Notes under the pieces: generated by a model
What the model was told of the DNA's origin: nothing
The model's database searches: none
The model's input: the letters and a program-made list of their open reading frames with translations, nothing else
DNA from: Ahaetulla prasina
Taxonomy: Eukaryota > Chordata > Lepidosauria > Squamata > Colubridae
NCBI RefSeq assembly: GCF_028640845.1
Contig: NC_080541.1
Coordinates: 143,672,464 to 143,736,463, forward strand
Length of the DNA: 64,000 nucleotides
Reading direction: 5' to 3'
Shown: positions 20,501-33,400 of the stretch, piece by piece
Numbering within the stretch: the stretch's first letter is position 1
Layout: every line of letters starts with the position of its first letter
Made by a program: the position numbers and the translations under genes

Positions 20501-23500
20501 TGGGATCAGAGGCCTTCTTAGAAACTAAAATACTGGTGATGTAGCTTGGTGCTGTGTCCACTAGCTCAGAACTGCTGCACCCCCCAAAACCCTCCAAAAT
20601 GAGAGAGAACATCCCAGAAGCTAAAGAGGATGGTAGAGATCAGCTTCTTTAATTTTCCTGCTGGTAAAAAAGGTTATTTTATGACCAGCCAATTAGATTA
20701 AAATGTTTGTATGTTGAAAATGAGAAATGGAAATTGACTTTCTGGAAAGGGATCTCTGTTCTAATCTCTTTAGATCCCCATATTGCCAATTGCCCTGAAA
20801 CTGGTATCTTGAAAACAGTGCTGAAATCCAATTTTTTTTTATTATTGGTTCTGTGGGCGTAGCTTGGTGGGTGTGGCAGGGGAAGGATACTGCAAAATCT
20901 CTATTCCCATCCCACTCCAGGGGGAAGGATGCTGCAAAATCTCCATTCCCACCCAACTCTGGGGCCAGACAGAGGTGGTATTTGCCGGTTCTCTGAACTA
21001 TTCAAAATTTCCACTACCGGTTCTCCGAACTGCTCAAAATTTCCACTACCGGTTCTCCAGAACCTGTCAGAACCTACTTGGATTTCACCCCTGCTTGAAA
21101 ACCATTTTTATTTAAAAGTCAGCTTATGTTTGGCAGATACTTTTCTAAAAGATGGCTGAGTTAAATAAAGAGACCTTGGAAAACCAGAAGACAGATGTCT
21201 TGAGGACTGGTGACTTGGGAGGGGATGTGAGGGGCTTTCCCTCTTCCACTCGTGGTATATAAAAACAAAGCTTAGAATTACATGGTTAACATTCAGAAGA
21301 AGATTTATTGAAAACGATGTCTGTATGAATTTAAATAAGCTAATTAACGAAAACTTGTTTTTCTTTATTTGCCTAGTCCCCAAAATTAATGCTGCAGATA
21401 GAATGACATAATTTACTTATTAATCTGTTCTCTTCTCTGCTAGGGTTTGCTCATCCAGCTTGTCATATATGTAAATGTTCATCAAAACTTGGATTTCTGT
21501 GGAGCAATGCAGAATGAATACATGACACAGAAAGTTTGCAGATGTGGAATCAGAAGCCGACACCAAACATGGGAAACCATTTTAAGTGTGCAGGCACTAT
21601 TTGCTGGGATAAGCATGCGTTTGCAGCAGTGTGAAAGCGTGTGCAAGAATTCAGCTTATTAGCACCCTAAATGTCAACAATATGATAATATACTGCTCTC
21701 TATCTCAGATAGCACTTCTGCTGACAGAGCAGGCCGATATAATGTGTTATTAAAGTGAAATACATTTCTGTCAGGCCCAAAACCAAGAATGACACGCAGG
21801 GGTGATTCTTCCAAGCTGAGTTCTTTATTGTTTTCACACTTATAGACAAGATCTTGCCAGACTGAGGCCTTTACATCTACAATATAGTTTTGTGAACTAT
21901 TAGGGAGGGGTATTTCTTCACCCGCTGAGCTGAAGAAGCTTCTTGAATGAGAAGTGAAATGTCTTCAAGGAAAACAAACAAACAAAGGCTTTTTGAAAAG
22001 CACTTTTGGGACAAAAGGAACTAAGAATAATAAATTCAATTGTCAAGGTCAAGCAGGAGTCAAGATGTTTTAATGGATCATCATGATAATAATATGTGTT
22101 GAATGACTTTGTTTATGAAATAAGTAAAAAAAGCACAATGCTTTTTCTTCATTCAGACTCTGCTTATATACCTGTAGGATGCACATAAAAGTCTGATAAC
22201 ATTCAGTGACAAAGAAATACAAAACTACAAAACACCTAAAAGGAAGCAATGTTTTTTTTCTTAGAACCTTAAATATTACTCATATATATACACCTTAAAA
22301 TGAAATAGTTGTTCATGTTTGCAAGGGAAAAATAAACTAATGAGTTGTGATAAGAACATGGAAGCATCTTGTATCATCTTAAAGATGGCCCAAAGAATAT
22401 GCCTACATAGATTAGAGATTATGTCATCCAAGGCACTTAACAAATGCTTATATTATTAAGTTTTAGTTTTTAAGGTGCAATGCATTTTTTTTTCCATTTT
22501 GGGCCACCATAACTTCAGTAGGTATTGCTGCTGTAGTGTCTTCTAATCTTCCTCTCCCTCCCTCTCTCCCTCTCTCTTTCTGGAAGTTTTTTATTGGCAA
22601 GGTTTTTCAGAAGTAGTTTGTCATTGCCTCCTTCCTAGGGCTGACAGAAATTGATTGGCCTCAGGTACTCAGCTGGATTCGCACCTAAGGTGGGACTAGA
22701 ACTCATAGTCTCCAGGTTTCTAATCCGATGCCTTAACCACTATAAGTGGACTGTAATGACTTCTTAGCTTCACTTAATTTATTTGCTGCCTACAGTAATG
22801 GGATTGTGGTACCATCATCATTGGTACAGAAAAAAACAAAACAACAAACAACCTCATAGGCACAGCTGGTCATCTTGATTTCTTAAAGACCATAGAATTA
22901 TTTGGTTTCCCAGGGACCCAGTGGCATCGAAACTTAATGATGCTGGATGTGCTGAGTAATTAATTGCCAGCACTCCGGTAGTTTGAGTCCTGCTTTGTAG
23001 GACAGGGTGAGCTCCCCTCTCTGAAAAATACTGCACTTTAATACTACATTGTGTGATAAACTGTATAGAGTTGGACAACCTTGCTGCTGTGAAAAAGGCA
23101 ATCTTGATACCATTTCTGAGACGTTAATCAGCAAATCAGCAAAGTTATTTCCAATTCTCTATATTAGTAGACCTGTATATAATCAGAAGGAGTGAATATG
23201 GACAGAGGACAGTTTCCTTCCAGGTCCATGCCTGTGAACCCCATCTTGCCTTACTAAGATCAGATCTATGGCTACATCACTGTGTAGATGCAGTCTTCTA
23301 CCTCTTCCTGGTGTAGAACTGAAAATGGACCTCCTGGTGAGTTAGATCCTGTTCTTAGGGAGCATTGAAAGATAGTCAAAAGTTAGTTGACCCAATCCCT
23401 TTGGACAAACCAAGTATCTAAGATGAATATGCTTCCACCATAATGCTTGAAGCAGTCTTCTGCAGCCTGGGTGGAGATTTGGAGACTGGTTGTTCAAAGA

Positions 23501-24332
23501 TATCTGTAGTGTATGAAGAATAAGGAAGACTGGTTGATAGATCAGTGGACTTTTTTCATTGGCGGTATCGCTCCCCTATATAATATATAAAGGTATGCCT
23601 GTGAAGGCTGTTTGAAAACGTTGCCTTGCCTTCCATTAGTCATTCTCAGAGCTGCCTAAATCATTTCAGTTTGTGTCACTCATTAAATAGCTTTGTCTGT
23701 TGTTTTATAGAGGGCACTGAAGGTCGTGAAGCTGTTGCAGTCATGGTGGGGGGGCGGGGAGCGGGGGGGGGCTGAGATCAGTGGAAAAAGGATAAAACTT
23801 GGGAGGTAGGGCAGAGACAAGCCACTTCAAAAGAACTCATCTGAAGCTTGGGACAGCTCCACTGAATCTTTCAAATCTGTCTTCTCCCCGAAGAATGAAT
23901 CAACTTGACATTTTAGCAACTTTTTGAAGAAATGGGGTGAAGTAGTTGAAAAAACATCAAAGAGCGAAAAACAGCAAGGATCTGAAAAAAGAGCATCTTT
24001 CATCTTGCTCCCTAATTATTTTTCTCTTTTTAGTCAGAAGCAGATGAGGTCCCTTGTCCTCTTTTAATTTCACAAAAGGACTCTTATGGTATTGTTTTAC
24101 GTTAGCTACATCCCTGTCAGGAAACGGTACATTACAAATCTTGTACTGTGATCTGCTTTTAAAAAGTTGTCTCTTGCTTATATGGATTTATCTTGATTGT
24201 TGCCTACTTTTGAAGTCATTTTTAAATATCCCCACAGGTTTCTCTAAAGTAGTCAATATGGACCCCAAAGATCAATGGGATTGGTTCATTCCATATAACA
24301 ACAAATTATCTATCTATCTATCCCTCTCTCTA

Positions 24333-24422
<90 letters not shown>

Positions 24423-27400
24423 CCTACCTACCTACCTACCTACCTACCTACCTACCTACCTACCTACCTACCTACCTACCTATCTAATATTAATCCATTA
24501 TTGTTTGTGGAATAATTAGCCAGATGTTTAGACTGGATTTGGCATTTTTATTCATTTATAGTCCTTTAAAAGCTGTGGGTGGTGTGGTGGTTAAAATGCA
24601 GTATTCCAGGCTAATTTTACTCAGTGCCAGCAGTTCGATCCTAACCGGCGGAAGGTTGACTCAGCCTTTCATCCTTCTGAGGTGGGTAAAATGAGGACCC
24701 AGATTGTTGGGGGAAATATGCTGACTGCAAACAGCTTAGTGAGGGCTGTAAAGCACTGTGAAGCAGTATATAAGTCTAACTCAGTAGTTCCCAACCATTT
24801 TTTGGGCCATGCCCCACCTAAGCATCTCTAAAATCCTGATGGCCCCCTCCCCGGTGACATATAATTCTTACTATTCAAAAAGTGAAGTCCTACTCACACG
24901 GAGGAAGCCTAAAAGGCCATTAACTTGGTTTAAACAAGGCTCCAATTGCCCCCATTAAAAATCAAACTGCCCTCCTGTGGGGCGTGGGCCCCACGTTGGG
25001 AACCACTGGTCTAAGTGCTATTGCTACACTGAAAAAAAGTGACTTATGACCGTTTTTCACATGACAACTATTGTAGCATCCCCATGGTCACATGATCAAA
25101 ATTTAGACGCTTGGCAACTGACTCGTGTTTATGACGGTTGCAGTGTCCCGGGGGTCCTGTGATCACCTTTTGCAACCTTCTGACAAGCTAAGTCAATGCG
25201 CAAGCCAGATTCATTTAACAACTGTGTTACAAACTGCAACCATGGTACAGCTTAATAACTACAGTGACTCACTTAAGAACTGTGGCAAGAAAAGTCGTAA
25301 CGGGGGCAAAATTCACTTAACAACTGCCTCGCTTAGCAACATAAATGTTGAGCTCAATTGGGATCATAAGTCAAGAACTACCTGTATAGTACTTAGGTTT
25401 TTTTTTAGTTGCAGCAAACTCTCATGGAAGTGTGATCTGGGCAACCTATTTACTACAGCTAATATGTGACCTAATACAGGGGTTCAAATATGCTCCTAGC
25501 ATGGAAGGTTCTGCTTAATTTTGTAGCCTATACAGGTAGTCTTTGACATACGACCATAATTGGTCAAACATAAGACATATGATCAAAATTTCTGTTAAGT
25601 GAGCTTTGCCCCATTTTACGACTTTTCTTCCCATAGTTATTAAGTGAATCACTGCAGTTGATACCATGTTTCCCCGAAAATAAGACTCTGTCTTATATTT
25701 TTTTGAACCCCAAAATAAGCACTTGGCCTTATTTTCGAGGAGGTCTTATTATTTTGGGGTGCATGGGGCAAGACAGGGTACCTCTTGCCATCTTGGCTGA
25801 TTTCCAGCTCTGTCTCCCTAACCCTACCCAGAGGAAATGGTGGGGACCAGCTGCAAATGCGTTTAAATATTTTCGGGGAGGGCTTATTTTCGGGGAAACA
25901 GGGTATATTAGTAAGCCGGATGTTAAATGAATCTGGCTTCCCCATTGACTTTGCTTGTCAGACAGTTGCAAAAGGGAATCACATGACCCTGGGACACAGC
26001 AAAAGTCATAAATATGAATCGGTTGACCATGGGATGCTGTAAAGATTGTAACTATGAAAAAGGGTCATACGTCACATTTTTTCAGTGCCGTTTTTAACTT
26101 TGAACGGTCACTAAATAAACGGTTGTTAGTCAAGGACTAGCTGTACCAACAGAGAGGGTACGCAACGGGCGTTCTCCTGGATGGATGGCTGTCGTTTGAA
26201 GACCACCTGGCGGCCGTCTCCAGGAGAGCCTTTTACCAGGTTCGCCTGGTTCGCCAGTTGCGCCCCTTTCTGGACCGGGATGCCTTATGCACGGTCACTC
26301 ATGCTCTCGTCACTTCTCGTCTGGATTATTGCAATGCTCTCTACATGGGGCTACCCCTGAAGTGCACTCGGAGACTCCAGTTAGTCCAGAATGCAGCTGC
26401 GCAGGTGATTGAGGGAGCTTCACGTTGCTCTCGGGTAACACCACTCCTGCGCAGTCTGCACTGGCTACCTGTGGTCTTTCGGGTGCGCTTCAAGGTCCTG
26501 GTTACCACCTTTAAAGCGCTCCATGGCTTAGGGCCCGGGTACTTACGGGACCGCCTGCTGTTACCTTATGCCTCCCACCGACCTGTACGCTCTCACAGAG
26601 ACGGTCTTCTCAGGGTGCCGTCCGCCAAGCAATGTCGGCTGGTGGCCCCCAGGGGAAGGGCCTTCTCTGTTGGAGCACCTACCCTCTGGAACGAACTTCC
26701 CCCCGGTTTGCGCCAACTACCTGACCTTCGGACCTTTCGCCGTGAATTGAAAACTTGTTTGTTTATCCAAGCGGGACTGGCTTGATTTTTAAATTTTCAA
26801 ATTTTGAATTTTTAATAATTTTATATGGAGTATTTTAGTTTGGGTCAATTTGACGGTTTTAATTTGGCCATTATTGAATATGTATTTTAACTGATATTTT
26901 AATCTTGTATATTTAATTGTTTTAATCTTGGCTGTACACCGCCCTGAGTCCTTCGGGAGAAGGGCGGTATAAAAATTTAAATAATAAATAAATAAATAAA
27001 TAAACTTAACTTACCTCACAAGACTGCTCATCTGAGGATAAAAACGAATGGAAATTCTCATATAAGCTACTTCAAATTCCTGGAGAAAAAGTGGAATAAG
27101 CCTGGCAAACTAATAATAAGAAATAAGTCTTGTATTAGAATCATGGCTGTTATTTTGACAAGCTATTTATTGTTGTAGAAAAAACTCACATATAGTAGTA
27201 TCTCTAGACCAGGCAGCATAAAAATCCCATTTTTCGATTTCATTATCTCTTGTCCCATCTGAGACCATTCTTCATGCAACAGGACAAGCACCAACTCTTC
27301 CCTCTAGTATATCTCCCTGTACAAAAATTCAGGGTTATTCCTATCTGTATATACAGAATTTCCATTTAACTGGCTGGATGAGATACCCTGACTGTGGCCA

Positions 27401-30400
27401 AGTATAAAATTGGCCTCTTGTTTTAAGTGTCACGTAGACAGCAATAGCAATAGCACTTAGACTTATATGCCACTTCACAGTGCTTTTACAGCCCTCTCTA
27501 AGCAGTTTACAGAATCAGCATATTGCCCCCAACAATCTAGGTCCTCATTTTACCCATCTCGGAAGGATGGAAGGCTGAATCAACCTTGAGCCTGGTTAGA
27601 TTCGAACTGCTCAACTGGAGGCAGCTGGCAGTCAGCAGAAGTAGCCTGCAGTACTTCATTCTAACCACTGCGCCACCACTAATTAAGACTCTGCAGAGTA
27701 GGCATACCTGCCTATTAGTGAGAACTATATAAAAAGTGAATTGGTTAGGCAATGGAGGAAGTTGCTGGACACTGTGGATGTCATATTTCTGCTGTGTACT
27801 GTAGACTGGAGGCGCTATATAAATCCAGACATGGTTAGAGGAGGAGCTGAGCACCCAGCGGGAGCATGCAGGATGAGTAAGAGATATCTGTGGCACGGAA
27901 TAGCAGGTAGAAGAAACAACTGGTTTGGAAAGAGCAGCCCAGACGTCAGAAAGGACAGCTTGACAAAGGTGAAGGACTTCTCAAAAGTTGGAGAAAGAGT
28001 GATCTTTTTTTACCTCTTGGTCCTTCTTCCTCACTAGGCTGAAAGCACATCCAAGAAGTGGAAGTTCTGAAACTCTCTAATGGAGTTCTGTGAATCAGGG
28101 AAGTTCTGATCAAAGTTCTGATGAGGAAAACCTGCTTGAATCAAGGAAGGAGGGATTGACGTGGTTAAGAAACCATAAAATGCTTCAATGAGAAATATCT
28201 GTGTGTAGATAGCAAGTGGGGGGGGGGGTTTAAGCTAAAGCCATGCTATCTAAGAGAAATAAAAATATTTACTTCAAAAGCATTGTCTTTACTTAAGAAA
28301 CGTCGTAATTTGGAGAAGAACCATGTGTGTTTGTGTGTGGGTGCATGCATACCGCACCTGGAAAGTTCCCATCCCTTTCTTAACTTTGACATGACTATTA
28401 ATCATTGCTAGATTGTTCTCCGTGACGTTGTCTGATTGTCCTTTGAAACCTTCACTCTGTTTGATGACAGCATTTGCATGCATATGTTGTGTGAAGGTAC
28501 GCTTACTTTATCTGTCAGAAATGTGTCAGTCAGTTTCACTGGATGATGTCAGGTTCTAACATTTTGAGTGGGATAACTCTTGATTCATACTCTGAATATT
28601 TATCAACATTTTTCTGCACAATCATTTTCAAAGTATGAACAAAATTAATAGTTTCTTCACAGCTACCCATCCCTGCATATTCTCACTGTTGGTCTCCATG
28701 CAACTCTAGGATTTTGGTTTTACTTTAGATGTTTAATAATCTATACTTATTTCTTTATTTTCCTAACTCCTTACCATCTTTAAAATAAAAATACGAGGTG
28801 GGTCTGACTGTTTGTTGATGTCTGACAACTAAAAGAACAGTTGATAAAAACACAAGCACATCTAAGTATATAAAGACATCAAGAGTTGTTCAAGTGAGCC
28901 TTATTTAATCTCACACTGTTTATTATTTTTAACATGTACAGTAGTTGGCTTCTTGGTTGTTGCTTAAAACAGACATTTGAAAATGCAGAGACCTAAATTA
29001 ATCATAGTTAGATGCAATGCAACTTGCAGTTTTCTATATTTATATTGCTTTATTATTTCTACCCAAAGTGGGTGATATGGTATTTGGGGAAGTTAATTTA
29101 AAAAAAAAGGATGAAACAATTAAAATCCTGTAAAGAATTCTTAATCCAACTCATAAAGCTTTGGATGAAGAAGAAATTTTGATTTTTAATGGTGGAAAGT
29201 GTATGAACTAAGTGTGACTCCTAATGGAAGATAGTCTATTTCAGGGGTCTCCAACCTTGGCCACTTTAAGACTTGTGGACGTCAACTCCCAGAATTCTGG
29301 GAGTTGAAGTCCACAAGTCTTAAAGTGGCCAAGGTTGGAGACCCCTGGTCTATTTGAGGTTCACACAGCTGTTTCTCTCTCTTGAATAAGTTCACATTAA
29401 GACAAGCAGGTTGTTTGAAACCAAATTTTAAACTAATTAAAATTTCAGAGTTAAGACCAAAAAGGATGACTGAGTTATGCCCAGAAACCAGTTGGCAACC
29501 AGTAATTTTATTTCGCTGCCTTCCCAACAAATACTTGGGTACTTTAGTATTATTTCCTGGTTTGGTACTTGTCATAGTAGGCCAAGAATTTTATGTTATC
29601 TACTTAAATTTACTCAGAGACAAAACTCACTGAATTCAAAGGGTTTATAGACAAGTCCTTGACTTGTGACTGTAATGGAGCTTGCCTATCATGGTTGTAA
29701 TTCACGACAGTTATGAAGTAGATCAATCATGTGACTGACCTGATTTTACAATCTTTTTTGTGATGGTTCTTAAGTGAACTCCACAGTCGCAAAGTGGCAT
29801 TAAGTGAATGCTGGGATTATTAAGTGAATCCATGGTTTGCTATGAGTCAGTTTTGCTAAAAATTGGAATTAAATGCTGGTTTATGACAAAAAGTCGTAAA
29901 ATGCAATCACATGGCCATGGGATATTGGAAACAACCATAAATGTGCCTGGTTGCCAAGCACCCAAAGTGCAGTCACATGACCATGGGGAGTGGTCTGACC
30001 ATCAGAACTTCAAAACCAAGTTGTAAGTACCCTCTAGGTGGGTCCATGGGAATTTTGAATAGTTGCAAAGCAATCGTTTGTAAGTCAAGGACTACCTGTA
30101 TTTTTATATTAACTTTAGCTATTGTAACAGATCATTTAGCTATGATGCATTAATTGTTATGTATCATTACCCCTGAATCCCCAAATCTGAAATAAAACAT
30201 GGCCCTACACAAAAGAATCCATAATTGCATAAAGTATTGATTACTATTTGAGTTTTCCTAACAACAGATAACTAACAAATTGTTGAGAATATTTCATCTG
30301 ATCCTCAATCGATTACTGCTTTTGAATTCTTTTCAGAAACAAACGGAATCTCATTCAGGATCCAGACCAGCGTGAAAGGACCTTCGGGCACAGACATATT

Positions 30401-33400
30401 GTTAAAGTTGTTGTTTCATCTACCAGTCAGCTACCCATCAAGCTTGCCAAACATTTCTCTTAATTCTGAACAACTTACAAGGACACAGTGTCTGGCTGTG
30501 AGAGCAAGATTGCTCGAAGAAGCAGCAAGTCATCTGTCTCAGCCCATGGTACATGAGTTGGTCCTCTGGATAGAGCAGAATTTTCAATCTGTTATTGAAG
30601 AAGCTGAAATTCCAGCCTGTGGTGGGCAAAGTACTCTGTCAGTGAAAACACCTGAGGATGATGAGGTCTGGAATGTCCTTTTGCATTTAGACCATATGAG
30701 AGCCAAAGGAAAATATATCAAAATGGTTGAAAAATGGTGTAAAGAACTTGACTTGGCGGGAAGACTGATGTTTATGGGCAAGATGATTCTCATACTACTT
30801 CAAGGAGACAAGCGGAACATTAAGGTGCAGGGGTTGCTCTTTGTAGCTGGTTATGTGGCTGGCAGACCATTGAACGAGAATGAATATTTGAGAATTTTGC
30901 TCGGTAGCATTAACCATCGGAGATACCCTGGTTGGTTGCTCCCTCAACACAAAATTTCCACACAAATCTCAACCTTCCTCTGGTTGTTTTCTCCCTCTGT
31001 CCCGTGGGTTCCCCTTCCATAAAAGTTACATCCACAGCAATGATTAATGTTGGGTTTGCAAGGCTAGCCACAGTTTGCACCAAGAAAGGGTCAGCCATCA
31101 CCAACTTCACCACCGTCCCTTCCGCTCCGGTGAAGAACTCCAATATGCTCAGTCACAGCAGATTAGACAGAATTTTCTCCTCTTGCTTATATTAGCCTCG
31201 CATGAGGGTGAGCAGATAACACGATAAGAGAAAGTTGGGTTTAGCTTTGCGACTGTTCACTCTATGGGGAGTCTAGATTAGTGTTTCTCAAACTTGGCAA
31301 CTTGAAGATGTGTGGACTTCAACGCCCAGAATTCCCCAGCCAACATGAGCGTTGAAGTCTTCAAGTTGCTAAAGTCAAGAAACGGATTTAGATGGTCTAG
31401 ATATGTGAAAGACCACACATCTTCCAGCTGCCAAGATTGAGAAACATTGGGTCAAGACAATGGCTATTTGAGATACAGTGGTAAATGGGCTTTTTTTCTA
31501 GTTAATACGGCAGCCTCGCCACCCAAGTGCCCTTCACACTTTCTAGCAGTAAACTAAATACTAATGCATTAATTAATCATGAAAAAATTGCTGCCCTTTT
31601 ATGACACCCCATTTGTGCTACCATAGGCAGCTACTTCACTCGAACTAATGGATGCTATTCCTGTAACCAAGAATGGATGATTATACATAGGCCAACACGT
31701 ATCTTCCATTGTGATATATGGAATTATGGATGAATCATGACAAATTTAGTATTCTGTCATGCCTTCATGGCCAATGAAATGTAACTGGTAGAAATTTGTG
31801 TTCAGAAATGGATTATATTATTTAGATCTGGATAATAATTACAGTCCTATGAGTCAGTTGGAATTTTATATGGAAATATATATGCGAACTGACAGATGGG
31901 AAAATTGAACAACTCCTAAATGTGAATTATTCCTAAATGTCAAAGTGGAACTTTCTGTTTTTTAGTTTAATGCCATTTTGTGAGCAATTTGCATTCACAA
32001 AAGCCTTCAGTTACCACAGTTTTGGTTTCACTATTTTGTTCTCCAGTCAACTCTGTAGTATACTCAGTCCTCATGGCAAATCTTAATGAGAATGGATGCC
32101 ATTGTTCTTTTTTTATGCTTTCTTAGCAGGGGTATAAATTTGCACCGCTCAAGTCTTATTAATCTGATCACTAGATAATACATGAATAGAATAGAATGTC
32201 AGAGTTGGAAGGGACCTTGGAGGTCTTCTAGCCCAACCCCCTGCTCAAGTAGGAGGCCTTATATGATTTCAGAGAAGTGATGGAGCATCCACTGGTTGAT
32301 TGTTCTCGCTGTCAGGAAATGTCATAAGGATGCAATCCTGTTTTACTTAAAATGAAGTATGGCTATTTTAAACCTCCTGGATCTGCCTCCTAAGTAAACA
32401 TGAAGAAGTCAGTATTGGTTACGTAGTCTTTATCTGTAATTTATCTGTAATTAGCAGATTTTCAGAGAATTCCAGATTGTAGGCTCGAAAGTCAAATATA
32501 AAAAAAAAAACAAGCCAGTGGTAAACCTGTTTCAGATTATTTTATTTCCAAGAAAATTGCATGGAAGTATCTATAAAATCACCAAGAGCTGAACTTGGCT
32601 TGAAAGAGAGCAGATTTATTTTTAGTTGCCACAATTTAATGCATGGATGTATCGATTAAGTCACCAAGAGCTGAACTTGACTTCAGATAAACTTCCTTCC
32701 TTCCTTCCTTCCTTCCTTCCTTCCTTCCTTCCTTCCTTCCTTCCTTCCTTCCTTCCTTCCTTCCTTCCTTCCCTCCCTCCGTCCCTTTCCCCATATATAT
32801 GTACTGTATTTTTTGGAGTATAAGACGCACCTTAGTTTTTGGGGAGGAAAATAAGAAAAAAGCTGATTGGCAGATGGATCTTCCTCCAGGAGTACCCCCA
32901 ATCAGCTGTTTCCAGAGGTGAATCTTAGCAACAGGTTCTTTGGTTGTGAGCTCTGTGCCTTCCTTTTTTTTTTTTTTTTTTGCTTTTTTTTCTGCCTCTG
33001 AAAGTTCCTTTCAGAAATTTTTTTTTGTTTCTGCCTCTGAAAGCCTCCAAAACAGCTTCAGAAAAAAAGCCTCTGAAGCTCTTTTCGGGGGCTTCTTTTC
33101 TGAAGCTGCTTTTCTGAAGCTTCGTTTCTGATGCTTTTTTCAGCCTCTGAAACCTCCGTTTGAGAAGCTGGGCGGGGCTACATTTGGAGTATAAGACGCA
33201 CCCAGATTTTCACCCTCTTTTTTGGGAAAAAAAGATGCATCTTATACTCCGAAAAATACCGTATCTTATTTCTATCCTGCGATCACAAAGGTTCTCTGCA
33301 AATTACACAGACTAAATAATATAGTTAAAACGTAGGGTACAAAACAAACAATACTAAAACAAATGTTTTAAAATACCCTTAGTGACATGTGTAGTCTCAG

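Noticed and set aside
23560..23700. Second promoter with TATA (TATATAATATATAAAGG)
   Set aside because: No downstream exon or initiator support; TATA-like strings are common in AT-rich introns.
24054..24515. 153-codon frame
   Set aside because: Second half is YLSI/YLPT microsatellite translation, first half has no domain.
32626..32901. Proteins of repeated LPSF / GRKE
   Set aside because: Pure translation of the (TTCC)n microsatellite.
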